From NCBI RefSeq assembly GCF_963924675.1, contig NC_089230.1, positions 72,345,223 to 72,409,222 of the forward strand: a stretch of 64,000 nucleotides of DNA. Direction: 5' to 3'. The notes under the pieces are model-generated. The model was not told where the DNA came from, did no database searches, and was given only the letters and a program-made list of their open reading frames with translations. The position numbers were made by a program, and so were the translations under genes. Every line of letters begins with the position of its first letter. The first letter of the stretch is position 1. Below are positions 55,740 through 64,000 of the stretch, one piece after another. The DNA comes from Phocoena phocoena. Its lineage: Eukaryota; Chordata; Mammalia; Artiodactyla; Phocoenidae.

Positions 55740-57217
55740 GCTTTTGCTTCTGCTTTTCTAAAAAACCATGTCTCACCTAGCCAAGCCTTTCATAAATGCC
55801 CCATTTCTCTCCCTCCCTAAATTTATAACACAATTCTTGAGAGATCTGCCTGTACATACTGCCTCCAGTTCCTCTCCTCTCATTTTTTATTGAACCAATT
55901 CTAGCAGTTTTTACTCCTAATACTCCACTGAAACTGCTTTTAAGGTCATTGCCATTAATTTCTACACTGTAAATCCAAGAGTCAAGTCTCAGCCCTCGGC
56001 TTACTTGACCATAATAGCAGCATGTGACACATTCCATGGTCTCATCTTTGAAACCCTTTCTTCACTTGGCTTCCAGGAAACCACAATCACACAATTTTCT
56101 TCCTACCTTTCTATAAATTCCATTCAAACTCCTTTGCTGCTTTCTTCTGAACATCCTCCAACTTCTAAATGCTAGTCTGTCCCAGGGCTCAATTCTGGGA
56201 GCTCTTTAGTTTTCTAATCAATACTCATTCAACCAGCCTCTTGGGTTTGAATATGCTGATGGCTCTCAAATTTATACCTTCACTGTACACCTACCTCTCC
56301 CCTCATGTCCTCTTGGAGGTCTGATGGGTCTCAGTTGAACAAGTCCAAAATTGAGCTCCTGGTGGTAATGTTTCTCCCCATCTCAGTCAATGGCAATTCA
56401 TACTGCCAGTTACTCAGATCACAAGTTTCAAATCATCCTTGGCCCTTCTCCTTCTCTTGCACCCTACTGCCAATCCACTGACAAATCCTGTCAGATCTAT
56501 CTTCAAAAAGATCCAGAGTATATGTACTTCTTACCACTCCACTGCCCCCACCATGGTCCTAGTCACCTCAGCAGCTGCCTGGATTTTGGCAATAGCCCCC
56601 TGTCTGGTCTCTGCTTCCAATCTCATCCCCTTCCTTCCCCAGCTGCAGAGTGATCTTACTGAAACCCAAGCTAGGTACCACGCTTCTGCTCCAAACCCTC
56701 AAATGACTTCTCAGAGAAAATGTCATAAGTCCTAAGTCCTTAGCTTGACCTCTAAGGCCCCAGTGCCCTCTTCCCCATCACCTGACTTTGCCTCCTGATG
56801 TTCTGCCTCTTATTCACCCCTCTGGCACCAGGCTGACCTCCTCATTGTTCCTTGTGTGTTCCAGTTTGCTCTTGCCATGGAGCACTTTCTGGAATGTTCT
56901 TCCCAAGGTATCTTATAGCTTAATCTCTCACTTCCTTCAGGTCTTTTATCATATTTCTCCTTCTCAGGAAGGCCTTCCATGGCCATTCTAGATATACTTT
57001 CACCTCGACTCTCCACATCTCCTTTCCCTACTTTATCTTTTATCACCATGTGGCATAGTTCATCTATTTAACTTACTTATTATCTCTCTCCCAGTAAAAT
57101 GCAAGATCCACATGAGAAAGTGTTTTGTCTTTTCTGTTCACTGTTGTATCTCCAGTGCTTAAAATAGTGCTGCATATAACAGGTACTCAACAAATACATG
57201 CAGAATGAATGAATGTC
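55740..57217 (+). mobile_element. L2 (LINE-2) relic with RT motifs, forward
   Basis: A 1.5-kb copy that ends with the classic L2 tail (TGTATCTCCAGTGCTTAAA, GGTACTCAACAAATACATGC, GAATGAATGAATG at 57,205). Upstream, RT motifs can still be read: LSQGSILGAL (56,180; family PQGSVLGPLL) and YADGSQIY (56,258; family YADD), followed by SKIELLV-like text. L2 stopped moving long before placental orders split, so a piece this long is useful as an age anchor. Confidence 0.88.
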
Positions 57218-58377
57218 CATTCTGCTGGTACCCAGTGTATGTCAGATATATGTCCACTTCTGATAGATATAAGGTTTAATACCAGATCCAAAACTGAAGG
57301 CAAACGGAGAATTTACAATGACCATCAGAGGTTGTTTCTCAGATGAAAGACCCTTTGGAGGTAGGAATCTTAATTTCAGCAGGCAGGAGAGCTTAGTCTA
57401 ACTAGAGATGTAGCTATTGCTATGAAGATCCATTACAGGTCAAATAAATGAAGGTAATTGCTATGGTCATTTCTATCTTCATAAGTGCTTCCCATTGAAA
57501 AGACTCGCTTTTATTCTTTTGAAACTGCACCTAACTGGCTTTGAATTTTGCTCAGCCAAACAAGGAGACGCACTTGAAGGCCAGAATTACAGCATTTTAA
57601 ACTGGAAGAGACTATACCAAGGTACACAGTACAATAGTTGACTTACTTTCCTGTATGTCTTGGGGTTTGTTCCTGAAGCTAAGGGCCTCTACCTTAATCA
57701 GGTCTCTTAATCAAAACAGTAAGGACCCACCCAGGAATGTTTGGGTTTTCCTAACGGGAATGTTAAAAACAAAAGCACTCCTTATTAATGATATAGTGAG
57801 TAAAGTATGTAGTGTATCATACTTCTCCCTACATTTTGCAGAAATTTTTTCCAGCTATAATCATTTCTAAATGTAATACGCCCCAAAGAGATTTTCAACT
57901 GTTTCTGGAAATGCACCAACCAAAACTACAGCAGCAGGCTGTTTTCTCTGTCCCTTAAACTAAGAAAAAGAGACAGGTGCAAAATGACACAAAAGTAAAA
58001 TCTGTGTCACCAAGCTGTAAAAGCTTATATTACAGGGAAATATATGGCAATTTGCCCAGTCATTTTGATTTCCGCTAAAATTCTTAACAGCAAGTATCCT
58101 TACCTACAGATTTTCCCAGAAAATAACAGATTAAAGAATCAAAGTAAGTTAAAGGGGGTGATTTCACACCCTGACGGCAACAGCCCTCCATCAGATAATT
58201 GATGACAGCACATCTTAATGGATTCCATGTACATTTTTTTTTTTTACTTCCACAAAGAGCTACTGAGAAGACATCAATACAGGAATGAGCAAAAGCATTT
58301 AATTATTATTATTCACTTCAGGGGTAAATGATATGTGGTTTAGTTAACGATTTTTAAGGAACAAAAATAGAAAGCTC
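57218..58377. other. No feature recognised
   Basis: AT-rich unique sequence, with a T run at 58,237. No gene or repeat recognised. Confidence 0.45.
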
Positions 58378-58629
58378 TTGATCCAGGAAGTTAGTAACTC
58401 CGAAGCCCTTTACAGTCCCATCGCTGGAGACCAGAGGGCAGGAACCAGCCAGGGTGTCACTGCCCCTGTCCCTCTAATTGCCCAGCCAGATGGTCTGCCA
58501 CAGCCATCAGCAATCAGTAGCATCCAGGCCCCAGGACCTATACATGAAGCCCCGGCTCTTGTGGTCCTTCCTGCAATGAGGGAGTGGGAACAAAGGCTAA
58601 ACACTTTATTAGCTGGAATTGGGAGCTGA
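58378..58629 (+). other. Unexplained 83-codon open frame
   Basis: An open plus-strand frame, Pro/Ala-rich, starting MIQEVSNSEALYSPIAGDQR and ending LNTLLAGIGS. It sits directly before the L1 leader at 58,636. I do not recognise the product. It could be the edge of an unnamed repeat; no promoter or splice context is visible. Confidence 0.3.
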
Positions 58630-59854
58630 CCACGATGGAGACTCAGGAGGCTCCTGAGCTCCCCTCCTCCCACAGACACATGGAATATACAGCTACATAT
58701 GAGCAATTCCCTCTGAAAGAGATCCAGAAACTATCTGAGCAACTCCTACACACCTGACAAATGATTTCCTACTCACATCCAAATGAGTAGGAAAGGCTGA
58801 GACACACTCTTGCCATTAACCCCACCCCCAGCACAGCAACATAGCCATCTGAGGTAACCCCCAACTCCCACATTCTCCCTGAGGAAGGGTTCAGACCACA
58901 CATCTAGAGCCCCACTGGAGGCAGTTCAAGATGGTGGTGTAGGAAGATCCTGAATTCACCTCCTCCCACGGACACAACAAATCTACAACTACATAGGGAA
59001 TACTTCCTTCTAAAAAAGACCTGAAAACTGGACAAACAGAGTCTCCATAACAAAGGATAAAAAGACAGCATTGAGACAGTTAGGAGATGCAGAAACACAG
59101 TCTCACCAAAAAAAAAATCTCCACCCTGGTGCAGCGACCCACAATTGGGAGGGATCTCAAAAATACAGAACTTTTCTCTAAGCAGTGAGGTGGTCTGTGC
59201 TCTATAGCAAGCACCCCAAATCTTAGATCCTGCATAGGAGAGACAAGCCCCCAAAATGCCTGGCTTTGAAAACCAATGAGGATTACGTCCAGGAAAAACA
59301 TAGATCTGTAGGGAATGGAGAACCTGCTTTTTAAAGGGCTCACAGACTCCCTTGCCCCAGAATCCAGCACAAAAACACCCGTTTGAAAAACATCTGGACT
59401 ATTCATGAAGGAGACCCATTAACTAATCTTCAAGCATTTGCTGGAAAGGCAGGAACCTGCTGGGACTCTTTCTGGTGATGGACACACTGGCAGATGCCAT
59501 TCTTGTGATTTCATTCTATCTTGCTAATGCCAGCACTGGTGGGTGCCATTTTGGAAGTCTCCCTCTAACCTGCTAGTGCCAGTAGGTGTGCCTCAATGAG
59601 AGCTCCACCCACCCCTGTGCTACAGCTGCATGCCACAGCTGGGTTGGGCAAGACCCCTGCCCACCCCTGCACACCCCTGCACTGCAGCAGGCTGGCACAT
59701 GCAGCCCATACAGGGGATGCCCCTTGAGTGCCCAGCTCTAGTGACCAGGGCATCTGGGGCCCACAGGATTTCCTACACAAGGCCACTCCTTCAAGACTGG
59801 AGGAGGCAGCTTTTTGGCCCAATACACAGAAACAAACACAGAGAGTTACTCAAA

Positions 59855-60739
59855 ATGAGGAGACAGAGGAATATGTCCCAAATGAAAGAACAAGACAAAA
59901 CCTCAGAAAAAAACCTTAATGAAATGGAGATAGGCAATCTACCTGATAAAAAGTTCAAAGTAATGGTCATAAAGATGCTCACTGAACTGGGGAGAAGAAT
60001 GGAGGAACACAGTAAGAGCTTCAACAAAGAAAGAGAACATATAAGAAAGTACTAAACAGAAGTTAAAGAGCTGAAGAATATAATAATTGAACTGAAAAAT
60101 AAACTAGAGGGGTTCAACAGCAGACTGGATGAAGCAGAACAGACCAGGAAGACAAAGCAAGGGAATTCACTAAGACACAGGAGCAAAAACAAAAAAAGAA
60201 TTTTAAAAAGTAAATGTATCTCAAGGGGCCTTTGGAACAATGTCAAGCAGAATAACATTCACATTATAGGGGTCCCAAAAGGAGGAGAAAGGGCCAGAAA
60301 GCTTATCTGAAGAAATATTAGCTGAAAACTTTCCTAGTCTGAAGAAGGAAATAGACATCCAGGTCCAGTAAGTCTAGAGAGTTCCAAATAAGATGAACCC
60401 AAAGAGATCCACACCAAGACACATCATAATTAAAATGATAAAAGGCAAAGATAAAGAAAGAATCTTAAAAGTAGCTAAAACAAAACAAAAAAACTTTACA
60501 TATACAAGAGAAACCCCATAAGGCTATCAGTAAATTTTTCAGCAGAAACTTAGCAGGTGAAGGGAGTGGCATGACATATTCAAAGTGCTGAAAGGAAAAA
60601 ATTCCAACCAAAAGTTCTCTACCTGACAAGGTTATCATTCAGAATTGAAGAGATTAAGAGTTTCCCAGATAAGCAAAACCTAGAAGAGTTCACCACCATT
60701 AAACTGGACTTACAAAAAATGTTAAAGAGACTTCTTTAA
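59855..60739 (+). pseudogene. L1 ORF1 relic
   Basis: The start ATG is kept (59,855), reading MRRQRNMSQMKEQDKTSEKN and then KKFKVMVIKMLTELGRRMEE, the N-terminal coiled-coil region. The frame first stops at 60,053. IIGVPKGGERARK (60,263) and LDLQKMLKRLL (to 60,736) mark the RNA-binding core and C-terminus. Total length of 885 nt is normal for artiodactyl-type ORF1, but stops and shifts kill it. Confidence 0.87.
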
Positions 60740-61218
60740 GCTAAAAAGAAATGGCCCTGATTAATAACATAAAAACATACCTGAGTAAAAATCTCACTAG
60801 AAAAGGTAACTCAATAGTAAAGGTAATGGATCAATCACTTATAAAGCAAGAATGAAGATTAAAAGACAAAAAATAGAAAAATTAACTAAAACTAAAATAA
60901 TTAGTTAAAATATGCATAAAATAAAAAATGTAAAAGATGTCATCAAAAATATAAAACATGAGGGAGGAAGTAAAAAAAAAGTAACCTTCTGGAATGTGTT
61001 CAAATTTAAGTTGTTATCAACCTAAAGCAGACCATTATATGCATAGGGTGTCATATGTAAACCATGATAGCCACAAAAAATCTTAGAGTAAATACACAAA
61101 TGAAAGAGGAATTAACCTAAACATAACACTAAAGACAGCCATGAAACCACAAGGGAAGAGAGAAAGAGAAAAAGAAACAGAGAGGAACTACAAAAACAAT
61201 CAGAAAATAATTAACAAA

Positions 61219-63649
61219 ATGGCAATAAGTACATATCTATCAGTAATTATTTTAAACATAAGTGGACTAAATTTTCCAATCAAAAGACACAGAGTGACTG
61301 AATGGATAAAAAAGCAAGACCCATCTGGATGCTGCCTACAAGAGATCCACTTCAGAAGTAAGGACACACACAAATTAAAAGTGAAAGGATGGGGAAATAT
61401 AGTCCATGCAAATGGAAACTAAAAGAAAGCTTGTGTAGCTATACTCATATCATACAAAACAGACTTTAAAACAAAGAATGTAATAAAAGACCAAGAGGAT
61501 ATATATAATGATAAAGGGGTCATTGCATCAAGAAGATGTAACACTTAAAAAATACATATGACCCAATATAGGAGCCCCACAATACATAAAGCAAATATTA
61601 ACAGGCCTAAGGAGCGAAATTAACAGCAACAAACTAATAGTAGGGGAATTTAACACCCTACTTACATCAATGGATACATCATTCAAACAGAAAATCAATA
61701 AAGAAACATTGGGCTTAAATGACACATTAGAGCAGACAGACTTAATAGATATATAAAAAATGTTTCATCCGAAAGCAGCAGAGTACCCATTCTCAGATGC
61801 ACATGGAACACTCTCCAGGCTAGATCACATGTTAGGCCAAAAAACAAGTCTCAATAAATTCAAGAAGTTTGAAATCATATTAAGCATCTTTTCCAACCAC
61901 AATGGTATAAAACTAGAAATCAAAGAAAATTGTAAAAACCACAAAAATGTGGAGATTAAACAACATTTAATCTGAACAACCAACGTTCAGATTCTTTGAA
62001 TCTTTGAAGAAATCAAAGGAGAAATTAAAAAATACCTAGAGACAAATGAAAACAAAACTATGACATACTAAAATCTATAAGAGGCAGCAAAAGCGACTCT
62101 AAGAGGGAAGTTCATAGCAATACAGGTCTACCACAAGAAACAAGAAATATCTCAAACAATCTAACATTACACCTAAAGGATCTAGAAAACAAAGAACAAA
62201 CAAAGTTCAAAGTTGGCATTAGGAAGGAAATAATAAAGATCAGACCCGAAATAAATGAAAAAAATAGAAAGGATTAATGAAACTAAGAGCTGGTTCTTTG
62301 AAAAGATAAGCAAAATCAACAAGCCAATAGCTAGACTAACCAAGAGAAAAAAAGAGAGAGAGGAATCCAATAAAGTCAGAAATGAAAGAGGAGGAATTAC
62401 AACTGATACCACAGAAATACAAAAGATTTTGAGACTCCTAAGAAAAATTATACACCAACAAATTCAACAACCTAGAAGAAATGGATAAGTTTCTAGAAAC
62501 ACACAAACTTCTAAGACTGAATTATGGAGAAATAGAAAATCTGAATAAATCAATTACTAGTAAGGAGATTGAATCAGTAATTTTTTAAAACTTCCAGACA
62601 AACAAAAGTATAGGACCAGGTGACTTCACTGGTGAATTCTACCAAACATTCAAGGAGGATATAATACCTATGCTTTTCAAACTGTTCCAAAGAGGAGGAA
62701 ATGTTTCCAACTCATTTTACAAGGCCATATTATCCTGATACCCAAACCAGACAAGAATACCAAGGGAAAAAAAATAACAGGCCAATATCTTTGATGAAAA
62801 TAGAAGCAAAAATCTTCAACAAACATTAGCAAACTGAATTTAACATACATTAAAAAGATCATACATCATGAACAAGAGGGATTTATTCCAGGGATGCAAA
62901 AATGGTTCAGTATCTGCAAATCAATCAACATGATAAACCACATTAACAGGATGAAAGATAAAAATCATATGATCATATCAATTGTTGCACAAAAAGCATT
63001 TGACAAAAGTCAACATCCATTTACAAGAACTCTCAACAAAGTGACTATATTAATAGACATTTCTCCAAAAAGACATACAGATGGCCAATAGGCACATGAA
63101 AAGATGCTCAACATCACGAATTATTAGAGAAATGTAAATCAAAACTACAATGAAGTACCACCTCACACCAGTCAAAATGAAAAAGCCCATCATTAAAAAG
63201 CCTACAAATAACAAGTGTTGAAGAGGGTGTGGAGAGAAAGGAACCCTCCTACACTGTTGGTGGGAATGTAATTTGGTGCAGCCGCTATGGAAAACAATAT
63301 GGAGGTTCCTTAAAGAACTAAAAATAGAGTTGCCATATGATCCTGCAACCCCACTCCTGGGCATATACCCAGACAAAACTATAATTCAAAAAGATACATG
63401 CACCCCATGTTCATAGCAGCACTATTCACAATAGCCAAGACATGGAAGCAACCTAAATGTCCATTGACAGATGAATAGATAAAGAAGATGGGGTACATAT
63501 ACACAACGGAATATTACTCAGCCATAAAAAAGGATGAAATAATGCCATTTGCAGCAACACGGATGCAACTAGAGATAATCATACTAAGTGAAATAAGTCA
63601 GAAAGAGAAAGACAAATACTATATGATATCACATATATGTGGAATCTAA
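61219..63649 (+). pseudogene. L1 ORF2 relic with large internal deletion
   Basis: Endonuclease start MAISTYLSVIILNISGLNFP; QEIHFRSKDTHKLKVKGW follows at ~61,335, and the RT N-terminal part at 62,590-63,030 ([19 protein letters not shown]). At ~63,043 the sequence jumps to the ORF2 C-terminal region ([11 protein letters not shown] text), removing the RT catalytic motif. By comparison with 14,415-15,832 in the other L1, about 1.4 kb is missing. The remaining C-terminus (AIKKDEIMPFAATRMQ) ends at TAA 63,647-63,649. Confidence 0.88.
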
Positions 63650-64000
63650 AATACGGCACAAATGAACTTATCTACAGAGCAGAAATAGACTCACAGCTAT
63701 AGAGAACAGACTTGTGGTTGCCAAGGGGGAGGGAGGAGGGAGAGGAATCAAGTTAGAGTTTGAGGTTGGTAGATGCAAACTATTACATTTTGAATAGATA
63801 AACAACAAAGTCCTACTGTATAGCACATGGAACTATATCCAATCTCCTGGGATAAACCATAATGGCAAAGAATGCATGTATGTGTATAACTGAGTCATTT
63901 TTCTATACAGCAGAGATTGGCACAACGTTGTAAATCAACTATACTTTAATTTTTTTAACAAGTATCATCTAAGCACCAAATAGAAACACCATGTTTTGCA

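Larger units (their letters stand above)
58636..63960 (+). mobile_element. L1 with two successive 5' leaders, internally deleted
   Basis: A first leader copy begins at ~58,636 (GGAGACTCAGGAGGCTCCTG, TCCCCTCCTCCCACAGACAC). A second, independent 5' start follows at ~58,918 (TTCAAGATGGTGGTGTAGGA, AATTCACCTCCTCCCACGG). ORF1 is 59,855-60,739, ORF2 starts at 61,219, and the 3' UTR ends at ~63,955 (TGTAAATCAACTATACTTTAA). ORF2 jumps at ~63,043. It is an older family than the L1 at 11,090. Confidence 0.88.

Noticed and set aside
1..64000. CRISPR arrays, operons, riboswitches or bacterial-type systems
   Set aside because: The DNA is mammalian; no regularly spaced short repeats with unique spacers or prokaryotic gene arrangement were seen.

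Overview
The window is nuclear DNA from a cetacean (whale or dolphin). Two signals point there. The first is many copies of a tRNA-derived SINE that opens with TTCCCTGGTGG..CAGTGGTTAAGA and carries a B box like GGTTCGAGCCC, which is the CHR family of cetaceans and their relatives. The second is an L1-containing tandem repeat with a period near 1.7 kb at positions 1-4,370, which matches what is known of the common cetacean satellite. I see no intact protein-coding gene. Most of the sequence is interspersed repeats, and nearly all long open frames are relics or chance frames.

Layout. 1-4,370: decayed satellite monomers. 4,395-11,075: antisense and sense L1 relics, CHR SINEs and an old repeat split by a SINE. 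11,090-16,850: a nearly full-length dead L1. 17,297-24,545: a nested stack, in which an L1 ORF2/3' end contains five SINEs, a complete Tigger-type DNA transposon (20,348-22,627) and a younger L1 tail. 24,546-28,089: quiet AT-rich sequence. 28,090-32,735: an antisense L1, then an L1 whose 5' leader is joined directly to its ORF2 end. 32,736-40,290: the most gene-like part, with two GC-rich blocks, a shared ~20-bp tandem repeat, MIR/L2-like relics and a CpG island (39,640-40,290).

41,215-41,341 is a 127-bp KRAB-A exon with both splice signals but a stop at the conserved Trp. It is probably the remnant of a KRAB zinc-finger gene whose promoter may be the CpG island. Directly after a truncated SINE comes a 5.6-kb nuclear copy of mitochondrial DNA (41,855-47,495). 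It keeps the order 16S rRNA, tRNA-Leu, ND1, Ile/Gln/Met, ND2, Trp/Ala/Asn/Cys/Tyr, COX1, Ser/Asp, COX2, and COX1 is interrupted by a SINE.

47,496-55,283: GC-moderate unique sequence with two small minisatellites and old L1 tails. 55,740-57,217: a long L2 relic. 58,636-63,960: an L1 with two successive 5' leaders, ORF1, and an ORF2 with a ~1.4-kb internal deletion.

No cooperating gene system is visible. The value of the window is historical: nested insertions, a datable organelle insertion and a broken KRAB gene. Identifications rest on reading the sequence against remembered families; no alignment or database search was run.
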